A stretch of 64,000 bases of DNA from Peptococcaceae bacterium (GTDB taxonomy: Bacteria > Bacillota > Desulfitobacteriia > Desulfitobacteriales > Syntrophobotulaceae), in NCBI GenBank assembly GCA_012517475.1, contig JAAYUV010000025.1, forward strand, positions 1 to 64,000, read 5' to 3'. Below, in pieces: positions 1-9,012 of the stretch. The notes below the pieces were generated by a model. That model saw only the letters and a program-made list of their open reading frames with translations. It made no database searches and was not told where the DNA came from. A program made the position numbers and the translations under genes. Each line of letters opens with the position of its first letter. Within the stretch, counting starts at the first letter, position 1.

Positions 1-162
1 AATGTGTCGTTAGAGTTTCATCAGAATTTTCAAGTATGAATTTCATTCACTGCACCTGCCTGGTGAAATTTTCCCTGTTTAACTATTTCAATTATACCAA
101 GCAGCTTAGCCGATTAATAGTTATTTAATCACGGATTCAGGCCATAATATAGTTTCTATAAA

Positions 163-1059
163 TTACCAGCCTCGTTCCTGCATCCGTTCATTTTCACTGA
201 TTCCAGATATCTCAAGGCCCGGCATGGCTTCCCCCAGATCCCTGGATACTTCGGCAAGAACGTTAGGCTCATTATAATGAGTTGTAGCCAGAACAATTGC
301 CCTTGCCCGAACTTTCGGATTGGAAGATTTAAATATCCCAGAGCCTACAAAAATCCCGTCAACCCCCAGCTGCATCATGAGAGCGGCATCCGCCGGAGTG
401 GCAATTCCGCCGGCAGCAAAATTGACCACAGGCAGTTTGCCGGTTTCAGCCACGTGGAGCACCAAATCATAGGGCGCACCCATTTCTTTGGCAGCAGTCA
501 TGAGTTCTTCCTTCGGCATGGTTTTCAGTCTTCTGATATCGCTCAGGACGGTGCGCATATGTCTTACAGCCTCTACCACATTTCCTGTTCCGGGTTCCCC
601 TTTTGTTCTGATCATAGCAGCACCTTCCCCAATCCGGCGCAAGGCTTCCCCCAGATTCCGGGCCCCGCAGACAAAAGGCACATCAAAGGCATGCTTGTCA
701 ATATGATAAAGATCATCCGCCGGAGTCAGCACTTCACTTTCGTCGATATAATCCACTCCCAGATTCTCCAGTACCTGGGCCTCTACGAAGTGTCCGATCC
801 GGGCCTTGGCCATGACCGGTATCGTTACCGCTTCCATGATTTTCAATATGATTGTCGGGTCCGCCATCCGCGCTACCCCACCGGCAGCGCGGATATCAGC
901 AGGCACCCGCTCCAGAGCCATTACCGCACAAGCCCCTGCCTCCTCAGCGATTTTAGCTTGTTCCGGGGTCGTCACATCCATGATAACCCCGCCCTTGAGC
1001 ATCTCAGCCAAGCCCGTTTTAAGCTCCCATGTTCCTCTTTCTGTTCCCGTTTCCGTCAT
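163..1059 (-). CDS. pdxS: Pyridoxal 5'-phosphate synthase lyase subunit PdxS
   Basis: This 298-aa protein is the synthase subunit of the DXP-independent PLP pathway. It condenses ribose 5-phosphate, glyceraldehyde 3-phosphate and ammonia supplied by the glutaminase PdxT. It is full length for the family, a (beta/alpha)8 barrel. Visible family blocks are [10 protein letters not shown], which carries the Schiff-base lysine, [15 protein letters not shown] and [11 protein letters not shown]. The ATG follows GGAGG closely. It starts 18 bases after the stop of cysK, so the two are probably co-transcribed. This is notable because CysK needs PLP. No pdxT is visible in the 162 bases left downstream in the window. 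Identity is near certain. Confidence 0.97.
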   Translation of the reverse strand: MTETGTERGTWELKTGLAEMLKGGVIMDVTTPEQAKIAEEAGACAVMALERVPADIRAAGGVARMADPTIILKIMEAVTIPVMAKARIGHFVEAQVLENLGVDYIDESEVLTPADDLYHIDKHAFDVPFVCGARNLGEALRRIGEGAAMIRTKGEPGTGNVVEAVRHMRTVLSDIRRLKTMPKEELMTAAKEMGAPYDLVLHVAETGKLPVVNFAAGGIATPADAALMMQLGVDGIFVGSGIFKSSNPKVRARAIVLATTHYNEPNVLAEVSRDLGEAMPGLEISGISENERMQERGW

Positions 1060-1077
1060 TTTGTCCTCCGAGTGTTT

Positions 1078-2007
1078 CTAGTTTTCTTGGAATAAAACCG
1101 TACTTAAATACCTTTCTCCCGTATCAGGAAGTACTGCCACAATCAGTTTGCCTTCATTTTCCGGACGCTTTGCCAATTCTAATGCTGCGAATGCCGCCGC
1201 ACCGGAGGAAATACCTACTAACAATCCTTCTTCTCTGGCTAATCTGCGCCCTGTTTCCACAGCCTGGTCGTTGGTCACACGGAAAATCTCATCAACGATA
1301 CCCAAGTTCAGTACCTGAGGAACAAATCCGGCTCCGATCCCCTGAATCTTATGAGGCCCAGGTTTTCCGCCTGAGAGAACCGGTGAATCATTGGGTTCAA
1401 CCGCAATAACTTTTACATCAGGTTTACGGGATTTAAGGACTTCGCCAACCCCGGTGATGGTTCCGCCTGTTCCGACCCCGCCGACAACAATGTCTACTTT
1501 TCCGTCCGTATCAGCCCAAATCTCTTCAGCAGTTGTTTGTCTGTGGATTTCAGGATTTGCAGGATTTTCAAACTGCTGCGGGATAAAAGAATTAGGAGTC
1601 TCTTCCGCCAGCTCCAGGGCTTTCTTGATTGCCCCTTTCATTCCTTCAGCTCCCGGAGTCAGGACAAGTTCTGCCCCGTAAGCTTTAAGCAGGTTGCGTC
1701 GTTCAACACTCATTGTATCCGGCATGGTCAGGATCAACTTATATCCTCTTGCCGCAGTAACAAATGCCAGACCGATTCCGGTATTCCCGCTGGTAGGTTC
1801 AATAATCACGGAATCTTTATTAATCTTCCCTTGTTTTTCAGCTTCCCTGATCATATTGAAGCTGATCCTGTCTTTTACACTACCGCCCGGATTAAATGAC
1901 TCCACCTTAACAACTACGTTTGCTTTCAGCCCAGCCGATACTTTGTTCAACCTGACCAATGGTGTTCCACCTATTAAATCTGTTAAACCATCATAAATTT
2001 TTTCCAT
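1078..2007 (-). CDS. cysK: Cysteine synthase A (O-acetylserine sulfhydrylase), copy 1
   Basis: This 309-aa fold-type II PLP enzyme makes cysteine from O-acetylserine and sulfide. The PLP lysine lies in GGSVKDRI, the TSGNTGI loop binds the substrate carboxylate, GTGGT holds the phosphate, and the [10 protein letters not shown] segment is close to the classical OASS loop. The start is set at 2007. An AGGAGG lies 8 bases before this ATG, whereas the ATG 27 bases further upstream would place that ribosome site inside the gene. The gene leads a cysK-pdxS operon with a TTGACA promoter. A second, diverged copy lies at 11139-12074. Confidence 0.95.
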   Translation of the reverse strand: MEKIYDGLTDLIGGTPLVRLNKVSAGLKANVVVKVESFNPGGSVKDRISFNMIREAEKQGKINKDSVIIEPTSGNTGIGLAFVTAARGYKLILTMPDTMSVERRNLLKAYGAELVLTPGAEGMKGAIKKALELAEETPNSFIPQQFENPANPEIHRQTTAEEIWADTDGKVDIVVGGVGTGGTITGVGEVLKSRKPDVKVIAVEPNDSPVLSGGKPGPHKIQGIGAGFVPQVLNLGIVDEIFRVTNDQAVETGRRLAREEGLLVGISSGAAAFAALELAKRPENEGKLIVAVLPDTGERYLSTVLFQEN

Positions 2008-2066
2008 GAACCTATATCCTCCTTTAATAATCATAAAATCTATAGATTTAGTAGTATTTAATAAAA

Positions 2067-2095
2067 AGGATAATAAGATTTAATTTATTTGTCAA
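2067..2095 (-). promoter_or_regulatory. Sigma-A-type promoter of cysK-pdxS
   Basis: Reading the minus strand, TTGACA (2095-2090) is followed after 17 bases by TATCCT (2072-2067). The -35 is perfect and the -10 weak, which fits a regulated promoter. The leader to the cysK start is about 55 bases. Confidence 0.6.
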
Positions 2096-2196
2096 TAGTT
2101 TTTTGTGGTTTTGTCAAAAATTATGTAAAAAATTTCCGTCATTTCATTAAACAAATTACTAGCTGTTTCTACTGCTCTTAACTTGGTAATTTTTTA

Positions 2197-2574
2197 TTGA
2201 CCGATAAACTCAACAAAGCCGTCCCAACAGGATTACCCCTGGAGGATATTTATTTCTTTGCCGTAAAACAGAGAAAGGAATTAAATCTTTACGATAAAGC
2301 AATCTATAAAATGGCCTTAAAAGTTTGGCTTGGATTTGAAGGGAACGCTAAAGTAAGAACGAAACTTCAAGAATGGGAAAAAGAAAAACACGAGTCCACC
2401 AAAAAAATCTTTCAGATGTTCTATAAAGATCACCCTCATCTGGAAGCCGGTTCCCGTGTTGTTGTCAGAATATTGGAAAGCATGATTCAGGAAATCATAT
2501 TAAATAATGAGGAAATACCTGATCAAAAAATTAAGGAAGAACTCTTTTACGCCTTTCGTGTAATGAAACAATAG
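2197..2574 (+). CDS. Hypothetical protein, 125 aa
   Basis: The protein is mostly helical and charged, with no signal peptide, membrane segment or motif that I recognise. The only start in frame is TTG at 2197, because an in-frame stop lies just upstream at 2179. No convincing ribosome site precedes it. It could therefore be a 5'-truncated gene or a weakly translated one. Its composition is protein-like, with balanced Lys/Glu and regular hydrophobic spacing. It sits alone between the cysK promoter region and a decayed gene fragment. Function is unknown. Confidence 0.45.
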   Translation: MTDKLNKAVPTGLPLEDIYFFAVKQRKELNLYDKAIYKMALKVWLGFEGNAKVRTKLQEWEKEKHESTKKIFQMFYKDHPHLEAGSRVVVRILESMIQEIILNNEEIPDQKIKEELFYAFRVMKQ

Positions 2575-2697
2575 CTAAGAAATCACTGTCCCTCAAATTT
2601 ATCATACGTTAGATAAACAATATTCACATTTTGGGTTGATTGTATTCAATCTAAAGTATGAATATTTTATAAGGAATATAATAAAGAGGTGTTTCTG

Positions 2698-2868
2698 ATG
2701 GATCCAGAAAAGAAAGTTACCCTTCTTCAAACCTTTTATGCTACAGTGTTAGCCGATTCTACCCTTCAGTATTCCCAAGAAGGGATATTGGAAAAAAAAA
2801 TGCTTCTGATTAAAGTATTGACAATATTTGCATATATGTATATAATGAGTTTAAACTCAATGAGTTAG
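2698..2868 (+). pseudogene. Truncated 5' fragment of an unknown gene
   Basis: An ATG at 2698 preceded by AGAGGTG opens a 56-codon frame. Its first ~34 residues (beginning MDPEKKVTLL, containing LADSTLQYSQEGILEKK) look like the start of a normal soluble protein. The remaining residues are read through the consensus promoter of the next gene and look like noise. I infer that a deletion removed the rest of the gene and joined its 5' end to the tetR-family promoter. From memory the N-terminus resembles a small uncharacterised anaerobe family. This was not checked. Confidence 0.45.
2818..2858 (+). promoter_or_regulatory. Consensus promoter and palindromic operator of the TetR-family gene
   Basis: TTGACA (2818-2823), a 17-base spacer and TATAAT (2841-2846) form a perfect sigma-A promoter. 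It is followed immediately by the 12-bp perfect palindrome GAGTTTAAACTC (2847-2858) at the expected transcription start. This layout suggests autorepression by the TetR-family protein encoded 20 bases downstream. Confidence 0.75.
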
Positions 2869-2878
2869 GAGTCATTAA

Positions 2879-3463
2879 GTGAAGACGCAGCGTCAGACCC
2901 AAAAAGATCAAACAAGAAAACTTCTCCTTGATACTGCCATTGTACAATTGGCAAAAGATGGCTTGATTACCACAAAAACATCGGATATTGCCAAAGCGGC
3001 AGGAGTATCCCACGGAACAGTTTTTGTACATTTTCCTACCCGGGAGATTCTGCTTAGCGAAGTAATTGAAGAAGTCGGAATGCGCATCGCTTCCAGACTT
3101 AATGAATTAGCCGGTAACGGCGGTTCCGTCCGAGATATCTTAACGGCACACCTAAAAGGCTTGTCTGAATATGAAGCTTTTTACACCAGATTAGTTGTTG
3201 AAAATAACCTCATCCCGGAAAAATCACGCCATACCTTGATTATGATTCAGTCCGCTATTTCAATTCACCTGAACCATGCAGTAGAAAGAGAAGTAAGCCT
3301 TGGCTCAATCCGGCCTTTCCCAACCCACTTGCTTTTTAATACCTGGGTAGGATTGATTCATTATTATCTGTCAAATGCAGATTTGTTTTCCCCTAATCAT
3401 TCTGTTTTGCATCGTCACGGGCAGACCTTGATAGACCACTTCCTGACGATGATTTCCCCGTAA
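2879..3463 (+). CDS. TetR/AcrR family transcriptional regulator
   Basis: This 194-aa protein has an N-terminal TetR helix-turn-helix (about residues 10-55, with TTKTSDIAKAAGVSHGTVFVHF) and a C-terminal ligand/dimer region. The start is GTG at 2879 after TTAGGAG. The closest downstream gene is the 82-aa zinc-ribbon protein, which may be a target. The palindrome in its own promoter points to autoregulation. The ligand is unknown. Confidence 0.9.
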   Translation: MKTQRQTQKDQTRKLLLDTAIVQLAKDGLITTKTSDIAKAAGVSHGTVFVHFPTREILLSEVIEEVGMRIASRLNELAGNGGSVRDILTAHLKGLSEYEAFYTRLVVENNLIPEKSRHTLIMIQSAISIHLNHAVEREVSLGSIRPFPTHLLFNTWVGLIHYYLSNADLFSPNHSVLHRHGQTLIDHFLTMISP

Positions 3464-3546
3464 ATCATTAATATATTAGCTTATTTCTATTTTTCATATC
3501 GCGGCCCGTTCTTATTATCATGTACATCATATTTAGGAGGGATAAA

Positions 3547-3795
3547 ATGAAAATCTGTATCGCTTGCGGAATGCCAATGCAGACAGCTGCCGACTATCCT
3601 CAGGGTGACATGGAAAAAGACTATTGTCTTTACTGCGCCAGACCTGACGGCAGCATGCACACTTTCGATGAAAAGCGGGAAGGTCTAACGAATTTCATTA
3701 TTAAGACACAGGGATTGGATGAAGAAGCTGCACGCAAGACTGCTCTGGAAATGATGGCTAAACTTCCTGCCTGGAAAAGCTACTTTAACCCGTAA
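3547..3795 (+). CDS. Small putative zinc-ribbon protein, 82 aa
   Basis: Paired cysteines CIACGMP and CLYCARPDG near the N-terminus form a four-cysteine zinc ribbon. This matches the small putative zinc-ribbon family found in many anaerobic Firmicutes, followed by a short helical tail. The start at 3547 has AGGAGGG 7-8 bases upstream. The upstream in-frame ATG at 3520 lacks a site. The gene follows the TetR gene in the same direction and ends at a clear terminator. Molecular role unknown. Confidence 0.8.
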   Translation: MKICIACGMPMQTAADYPQGDMEKDYCLYCARPDGSMHTFDEKREGLTNFIIKTQGLDEEAARKTALEMMAKLPAWKSYFNP

Positions 3796-3834
3796 TTCAA
3801 ATCGGTATCAGAAATAAACATATTTTCCATAAAT

Positions 3835-3868
3835 AAAAGATGCAGCTTGGATGTTGCATCTTTTATTA
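3835..3868 (+). terminator. Rho-independent terminator after the zinc-ribbon gene
   Basis: AAAAGATGCA (3835-3844) pairs perfectly with TGCATCTTTT (3855-3864) around a 10-base loop, followed by a T-rich run. The insertion sequence landed only a few bases further on. Confidence 0.8.
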
Positions 3869-3884
3869 TTAATCATTGATTTAT

Positions 3885-5469
3885 CATTAGCGTTGCATAA
3901 AACTTTTTAAAAAATTTCAAGTCAAAATCTAGTATCCTTTATAAGGAAAATATGGTGTATACAGTAAGTTAATTTTTCTTCCATCTTCCAAAGGGGCATC
4001 GACTTAAGAAGTAGCCTTATCCCACATTTTACCAATATGCTTTTTATAAGATCACTGGGTCATAGGTCAAATCATTCAGTAAATAGAACTCTCCGGCTTC
4101 AACTTGCTTTTCAGTTGCTTCAAACAATATCTCGTGTTTCAGTCGCCTTCGTCCTTTGGTACTTTTACCGTATTTGCAGTGAATCTTTCTTACAAACACG
4201 CTGAATTCTTCATACAGACATTCTCTTAGTATTCTTGTCACCTGCAGCAGTGTCCCTTGGTACCCGGATTTTAGTTTCATCAACATTAATGCACAGTACG
4301 TAATTAGGGCAATCATTATTTGATTTACAACCGCTGCCGGGCTTTGCCCATATAAATGCTTAATCTGGAGGTGTTGTTTAATCCATTTAAAGAAGAGTTC
4401 TATCTTCCAGCGGTTGCGATAAATACTGCCGATCTCTTCCGCACTCTTATCAAAGACGTTGGTTAGAATCATTACCGGGTTTCCTTGGGTATCCTTAGTA
4501 ACCACCAGCCTTAATTCATGCTTCATTTTGGTTTGATTCTTACCCAGAATTACGATTAAATCTTCTTCTATAGGGCTGTCTTCACTAATATAAGCGGCTT
4601 TTATTTCCTGGGTATAAGCATTCTCTTTGAGCCTGGTTACAAAGCGGATACCTGCTTCACAGTATTCATCAAACTTTTCGTAGTCAACATAACCTCTGTC
4701 AAAAACGTTGATGACATCTTTGTCGTAGACAACAAGCTTATCCATCTGGGTTTTGTCATTTTTCTTTGCTTCAGTAATAAGACCGTTAACAGGAATAGGT
4801 TCTTTGTAAAAATTTAGTCCCAGATGGAGCTTGATACCGCTTTTGGTTTTGCGGAATTTTGCCCAAGGATACAGGGTGAAGGCTAGAGAGACTGTTGAGG
4901 AATCGATGAGGTTAAGTCTGCCGATTGTTTGTCTTACCGCCTCCATTGAAGTATTAATCCCTACTTGCCTTACATGTTCACCCAGCAATTGATCAGCGAT
5001 ATTGGTAGGCAGGTCTTGTAATCTCCGAGATAACTGAGAAGCACTGATGGATTCAAGTTGAAGGGACTGACTTAAATGTTCATTACTTAGACTGAAACTG
5101 ATTTCCTGTAAGCTCTTTTTTTGCTCAAGATGAGCAAGCATTATGAGTTGGATTAACTTTGGGGCAAAGAGCTTTTTCACGTAGCTGTCCAGGTTAGGAT
5201 TTAAACTTTTGATTCTTGTCCAAATTTTTTTGGACAAAATGGTTTGAAACAGTTGCGAAAATGTGGAATGTGTAGTATTCTTGTCCTGCATTTTAAATCT
5301 CCTTATTTTTAGAGATTTGGGACAAGACTACCTATCTCTAATTATAAGGATTTTTTTATTGGATTAATAGAGGATAAGCAAGAATATCTTCGCTTTTCAA
5401 CGAATTCCTTTCATTTTCTTAACAAAATGCTTGTTGACAATTTTAAAAATTATTTATGCAAGGCTAATG
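3885..5469. mobile_element. Complete IS4-family insertion sequence (1585 bp)
   Basis: The ends are inverted repeats: CATTAGCGTTGCATAAA at 3885 on the plus strand and CATTAGCCTTGCATAAA at 5469 on the minus strand (16 of 17 identical). The element is flanked by a perfect 9-bp direct repeat TTGATTTAT (3876-3884 and 5470-5478), which is a target-site duplication. The single transposase gene is intact. Intact ends, duplication and gene point to a recent insertion between the zinc-ribbon terminator and the double-cubane operon. No passenger gene is present. Confidence 0.92.
4044..5291 (-). CDS. IS4-family DDE transposase
   Basis: This 415-aa transposase has the N-terminal helical region typical of IS4-type enzymes and then an RNase-H-like DDE core. 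The first Asp lies in NLIDSSTV, the second in NVFDRGYVDYEKFD, and the catalytic Glu lies in the Y-(2)-R-(3)-E-(6)-K signature YRNRWKIELFFKWIK. The frame is uninterrupted. It fills most of the element bounded by the inverted repeats at 3885 and 5469. Confidence 0.95.
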   Translation of the reverse strand: MQDKNTTHSTFSQLFQTILSKKIWTRIKSLNPNLDSYVKKLFAPKLIQLIMLAHLEQKKSLQEISFSLSNEHLSQSLQLESISASQLSRRLQDLPTNIADQLLGEHVRQVGINTSMEAVRQTIGRLNLIDSSTVSLAFTLYPWAKFRKTKSGIKLHLGLNFYKEPIPVNGLITEAKKNDKTQMDKLVVYDKDVINVFDRGYVDYEKFDEYCEAGIRFVTRLKENAYTQEIKAAYISEDSPIEEDLIVILGKNQTKMKHELRLVVTKDTQGNPVMILTNVFDKSAEEIGSIYRNRWKIELFFKWIKQHLQIKHLYGQSPAAVVNQIMIALITYCALMLMKLKSGYQGTLLQVTRILRECLYEEFSVFVRKIHCKYGKSTKGRRRLKHEILFEATEKQVEAGEFYLLNDLTYDPVIL

Positions 5470-5519
5470 TTGATTTATATAAAGTTAGTGTTTGCTCTAA
5501 AGAATGATTTATGTCTTTT

Positions 5520-6662
5520 CTATAGCATCTCTAAAAAGGCATCCACTCTCAGTTTGATTTGCTGGCTGTCCGCATCACTGTAGTCGGTTTCGACCTGCAA
5601 GAGAGGCAAATTATGTTTCTTTTTCAAATGTTCTTTTACAGAGTATGACTCAATATTATACGTATGACAGGCTTGCAGGGTAATGTCCACAACGCCGTCA
5701 ATCCGGTATTCTTCCACAAGTCTGCTCAATAATTCGAGACGCCTCTTATTAGGAGAAACACAAGAACAAGGAGTTTTACTGTATTTATCAGCTAAGGCTT
5801 CAAAGGGGTCCATCTCTTCAGAAACCAGGTCAACAAATGCTTTTATCCCGCTGCAGGATTCCTGTAAAACGATGGCTCCACCCGATTCTTCAATGATACG
5901 CATCACCTTTTCCTGACCAACACCGGTCGGACATCCCGTGACAAGGATTCGTTTGCTTGAAACTTGAGAAGCACTTTCTCCACGTGCCGCCATGTCCTTT
6001 AATTCCGCAATCAGTTCCTTGACCTTGGCAGTAAATTCATCGCGTTTAAACTGGAAGCTTCTTCCCCACATCACTTTCAGCAGGTCAGTCCCGGAAATCG
6101 GGGTCGGATGCTGTTTGTTGAGGCTTACCAATTCCATCAGCAATTTTCTTTCTTCGTTGTAGATCTTAATCACATCCGCTAATTTTTCTTCGGTGATTTC
6201 CGTTCCTAAGTTCTTTTCGAAATAGGCTTTTGCCCTGTATACTTGTTTGATCCAATGTTCCTGATTATCTTCGAAATTGGAAGAATTGGGAATATCCAGG
6301 ACGATCATCGGTTTATGCTCCGCCAACAACTCGTACATCTTCTTTTTGCCATCACAAGTCGTCTCAGCTAAGACCAGATCCGAAAAATGAAAGAAAGGAC
6401 ATTTTCCGCTTACAGCAAACCCGTAACTGGATTTGACCAGAGGACAAAGGTTACGAGGCAATACCTTTTCAGCTTCGGCAATCGGTTCCTGTTTGGTAGC
6501 ACAAAGACCTACCGGGATGGCTCCTGCAGCTTCAATTAACTCGATCGGGGAAAATACGCAATAGTAACCTACGATATTCCTGCCTTGTTCTTTCGCCTCC
6601 TTTGCCAAGAGCATCCCACTCGGGATTAACTGATCAAAGTAAGCCATCGTCTGTGCACGCAT
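5520..6662 (-). CDS. Double-cubane-cluster anaerobic reductase (2-hydroxyacyl-CoA dehydratase D-like family)
   Basis: This 380-aa protein is of the HgdB/FldB-like family but shows the cysteine pattern of double-cubane proteins: a Cys in GAIPVGLC, NLCPLV, GKCPFF, AETTCDG, TGCPTG, QESCSG, TPCSC and LQACHTYN. In the family such proteins take electrons at very low potential from an ATP-driven activator. Carboxydothermus DCCP reduces acetylene and azide in vitro, but its natural substrate is unknown. The ATG follows AGGAGG. The activator gene lies 4 bases upstream on the same transcript. No CoA-transferase or second dehydratase subunit is nearby, which argues against a normal 2-hydroxyacyl-CoA dehydratase. 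Confidence 0.85.
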   Translation of the reverse strand: MRAQTMAYFDQLIPSGMLLAKEAKEQGRNIVGYYCVFSPIELIEAAGAIPVGLCATKQEPIAEAEKVLPRNLCPLVKSSYGFAVSGKCPFFHFSDLVLAETTCDGKKKMYELLAEHKPMIVLDIPNSSNFEDNQEHWIKQVYRAKAYFEKNLGTEITEEKLADVIKIYNEERKLLMELVSLNKQHPTPISGTDLLKVMWGRSFQFKRDEFTAKVKELIAELKDMAARGESASQVSSKRILVTGCPTGVGQEKVMRIIEESGGAIVLQESCSGIKAFVDLVSEEMDPFEALADKYSKTPCSCVSPNKRRLELLSRLVEEYRIDGVVDITLQACHTYNIESYSVKEHLKKKHNLPLLQVETDYSDADSQQIKLRVDAFLEML

Positions 6663-6666
6663 TTCT

Positions 6667-7455
6667 TTATTCCTCCTCTTTAATCAGGTCATAACCCAGT
6701 ATCGCTGCTCCCAAAGCCCCTATAGATTGGGGCTTTGGGGGCACAAACAATTTGCAACCTATTTCTTTGCTTAATAAACCTTTGAGCACTTGATTCTGGG
6801 CAACTCCGCCGCAAAAAATAATACAACCCTGAAAATTGAGCTTTCCGGCCATTACCCCTATACGTTTGGCGATTGATTGCAACAGTCCCGCAATAATACA
6901 ACTCTTGGAAATCCCTTGGGCCAATAACCCAATCACCTCGGACTCGGCAAAAACAGCGCACATGCTATTAATGGCCACCGAGTTTGCTTCCCGGGCAAGA
7001 TCGGATAATTGGGAAACCTCCAAACCCATGGTTTGTGCCGTTACCTGCAAAAATCTCCCCGTTCCGGCAGCACACTTGTCATTCAAGACAAAGTCCCGGA
7101 CTTTGCCGGTTTTAGCAAGAGCTACGACCTTGCTGTCCTGACCGCCGATATCGATGAACCCGCAAGCTTCCGGAAGCAGATACGAGGAACCGCGGGCATG
7201 ACAGGTTATCTCACTAAAAGTCTTATCAAACATTCCCTCTTGAATCCGCCCATAACCGGTCCCCACAACGATTTGAATCTGATCACGGGTTAATCCATGA
7301 GTCAGGAGCAAGCGTTCCAGTACTTCTTTCCCAGCCTGGGAAGGGCTCCAGCCTGTCGAAATTACTTCTGAATGCCAAACCTGACCGTTATAAAGAACGC
7401 CCTTTGTTGAAACAGATCCGATATCAATACCTATAGACCATTTCATCTTCCGCAT
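6667..7455 (-). CDS. Acyl-CoA dehydratase activase-type ATPase (BadF/BcrD/HgdC family), partner of the double-cubane protein
   Basis: This 262-aa member of the ASKHA ATPase superfamily has the phosphate-1 motif GIDIGSVSTKG at the N-terminus and FIDIGGQDSK as the second motif. The two cysteines that bridge one [4Fe-4S] cluster across the homodimer lie in NDKCAAGTGRF and NSMCAVFAESE. It hydrolyses ATP to fire single electrons into the partner reductase encoded 4 bases downstream. Two ATGs (7455, 7446) are possible and neither has a strong ribosome site. I keep the longer form. Confidence 0.88.
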   Translation of the reverse strand: MRKMKWSIGIDIGSVSTKGVLYNGQVWHSEVISTGWSPSQAGKEVLERLLLTHGLTRDQIQIVVGTGYGRIQEGMFDKTFSEITCHARGSSYLLPEACGFIDIGGQDSKVVALAKTGKVRDFVLNDKCAAGTGRFLQVTAQTMGLEVSQLSDLAREANSVAINSMCAVFAESEVIGLLAQGISKSCIIAGLLQSIAKRIGVMAGKLNFQGCIIFCGGVAQNQVLKGLLSKEIGCKLFVPPKPQSIGALGAAILGYDLIKEEE

Positions 7456-7559
7456 CCCAATTAATCCCTTTTTTCAAGGGAGCATTCTTTTTTATGCAAC
7501 TATTTTAGCACAACATCACCTGCTTATGGATTTTTTAGATAAGATTTTTTCAGAAACGC

Positions 7560-7588
7560 TTGACGAAAATACTAGAATTACTTATACT
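7560..7588 (+). promoter_or_regulatory. Promoter of the SAM-riboswitch operon
   Basis: TTGACG (7560-7565), a 17-base spacer and TATACT (7583-7588) form a good sigma-A promoter. It lies about 35 bases before the S-box aptamer. Confidence 0.7.
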
Positions 7589-7621
7589 CTTTCTAAAGAT
7601 GACTAATTTTATAGGAATACT

Positions 7622-7726
7622 ATCTTATCAAGAGCGGTGGAGGGACTGGCCCTGTGATACCCGGCAACCGACCCTGGCGGTACGGTGCTAATTCCAGAGG
7701 ATATTTTTATCCTGGAGATGAGATGC
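7622..7726 (+). promoter_or_regulatory. SAM-I (S-box) riboswitch
   Basis: The conserved S-box core is present in order: CTTATCAAGAG, GGTGGAGGGACTGGCCC, TGATACCCGGCAACC, GGTGCTAATTCC and the closing GAGATGAG strand. In the family SAM binding stabilises this fold and lets the following terminator form, so transcription stops when SAM is plentiful. It controls the metI-metC pair starting at 7818. Confidence 0.95.
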
Positions 7727-7733
7727 TTTTTTG

Positions 7734-7768
7734 CCTCTTCTTTTCCGGGAAGAGGTTTCGTTCGTTTA
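7734..7768 (+). terminator. Intrinsic terminator of the S-box expression platform
   Basis: CCTCTTC (7734-7740) pairs with GAAGAGG (7749-7755), followed by the T-rich TTTCGTTCGTTT. It sits directly after the aptamer and before metI, as expected for SAM-controlled attenuation. Confidence 0.8.
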
Positions 7769-7817
7769 ACGCCTTTGAAAGATAGCTTTTATTAGAATTG
7801 AAAGGTGGAACATCAAA

Positions 7818-8960
7818 ATGAAAGACCGGGACATTATGACCCAGTTAGCCCAGATTGGAAACAGAAACGATTCAACCGGAGCCATTAGTTTCCCTATTTA
7901 TTATTCTGCAACTTTTGCCCACCCCGAACTCGGAAAGAGTACCGGATTTGATTATTCAAGGTCAGGAAATCCCACCCGGAAGGTCCTGGAAGATGCCATC
8001 GCAGGGCTCGAAAAAGGATGTAAGGGATACGCTTTCTCTTCGGGGATGGCAGCCATCACAACGCTTCTATCGCTTTTTCAGAACGGGGATCATTTAATTG
8101 TAACGGAAGATTCTTACGGAGGCACCTATCGCCTTTTGGACAAAATATTTAAGGAATTCGGCATTTCCGTCTCATATGTGGACACCAGCTGGACTGAGCT
8201 GATCCGTAATGCCATCACCCCTAAAACCAAAGCCATTTTTTGCGAAACTCCTACCAATCCGTTAATGAAAATAGCTGACATCCAAAGTATCTGCGAATTG
8301 GCCAAATCCAGGAATATCATTACGATTATTGATAATACCTTTTTAACCCCTTATTACCAGCGGCCATTGGAACTGGGTGCAGATATTGTCGTTCACAGCG
8401 CCACTAAATTCATTGGCGGGCATAATGACGTGGTGGCCGGCCTGGTTGCTGTGAAAGGGGAAAAATTGGCAGAGCGGGTAGGTTTTCTTCAAAATGCATT
8501 AGGGGCAACTTTGGGACCTCAAGATTCCTGGTTACTGATCAGGGGGTTAAAAACACTCGGACTCCGTTTGGACTGCCAGCAGCGCAATGCCTTAACGATT
8601 GCCCGTTGGCTGGAAAACAATCCGCACGTAGACACGGTATATTACCCAGGATTACCAAATCATCCCGGATATGCTACCCAGCAGAGTCAGGCTTCAGGAT
8701 TTGGAGCCATCATTTCCTTCACCCTCAAGGATAAAAAACAAATTCCAAGCATCTTGAAAAACGTGGAAATAATTTCCTTTGCTGAAAGCCTTGGCGGTGT
8801 GGAAAGCTTAATCACTTATCCTTTTATTCAGACCCATGCCGATATTCCTGCCGATATCAGGGAGCAATTAGGAATCGACGACTGTCTCCTTCGTATCTCC
8901 GTTGGTATAGAGAACATAGAGGACTTAATCAGTGACCTTAACCAAGCTTTCAATAAATAG
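7818..8960 (+). CDS. metI: Cystathionine gamma-synthase / O-acetylhomoserine thiolyase, MetI-type
   Basis: This 380-aa PLP enzyme of the Cys/Met metabolism family joins O-acetylhomoserine with cysteine (or sulfide) on the way to methionine. The PLP lysine is in VVHSATKFIGG, with YSRSGNPTR and SSGMAA upstream. The C-terminal FAESLGGVESLITYP block and SVGIE arginine motif are intact. It resembles Bacillus subtilis MetI more than MetC. The start follows an AGGTGG site. It is the first gene of the S-box operon and is followed 52 bases later by its paralogue, an arrangement like metI-metC. Confidence 0.88.
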   Translation: MKDRDIMTQLAQIGNRNDSTGAISFPIYYSATFAHPELGKSTGFDYSRSGNPTRKVLEDAIAGLEKGCKGYAFSSGMAAITTLLSLFQNGDHLIVTEDSYGGTYRLLDKIFKEFGISVSYVDTSWTELIRNAITPKTKAIFCETPTNPLMKIADIQSICELAKSRNIITIIDNTFLTPYYQRPLELGADIVVHSATKFIGGHNDVVAGLVAVKGEKLAERVGFLQNALGATLGPQDSWLLIRGLKTLGLRLDCQQRNALTIARWLENNPHVDTVYYPGLPNHPGYATQQSQASGFGAIISFTLKDKKQIPSILKNVEIISFAESLGGVESLITYPFIQTHADIPADIREQLGIDDCLLRISVGIENIEDLISDLNQAFNK

Positions 8961-9012
8961 CGAATTCACTCATGCCCCTTAAAAATTATATTTTTATCGA
9001 GGAGTTTATGAA

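Noticed and set aside
277-1409. Long plus-strand frames over pdxS and cysK
   Set aside because: Shadows of the real minus-strand genes; no ribosome sites and no family features.
5520-7455. Classical 2-hydroxyacyl-CoA dehydratase operon
   Set aside because: Only one dehydratase-like subunit is present, no CoA-transferase or dehydrogenase is adjacent, and the cysteine set fits the double-cubane class.
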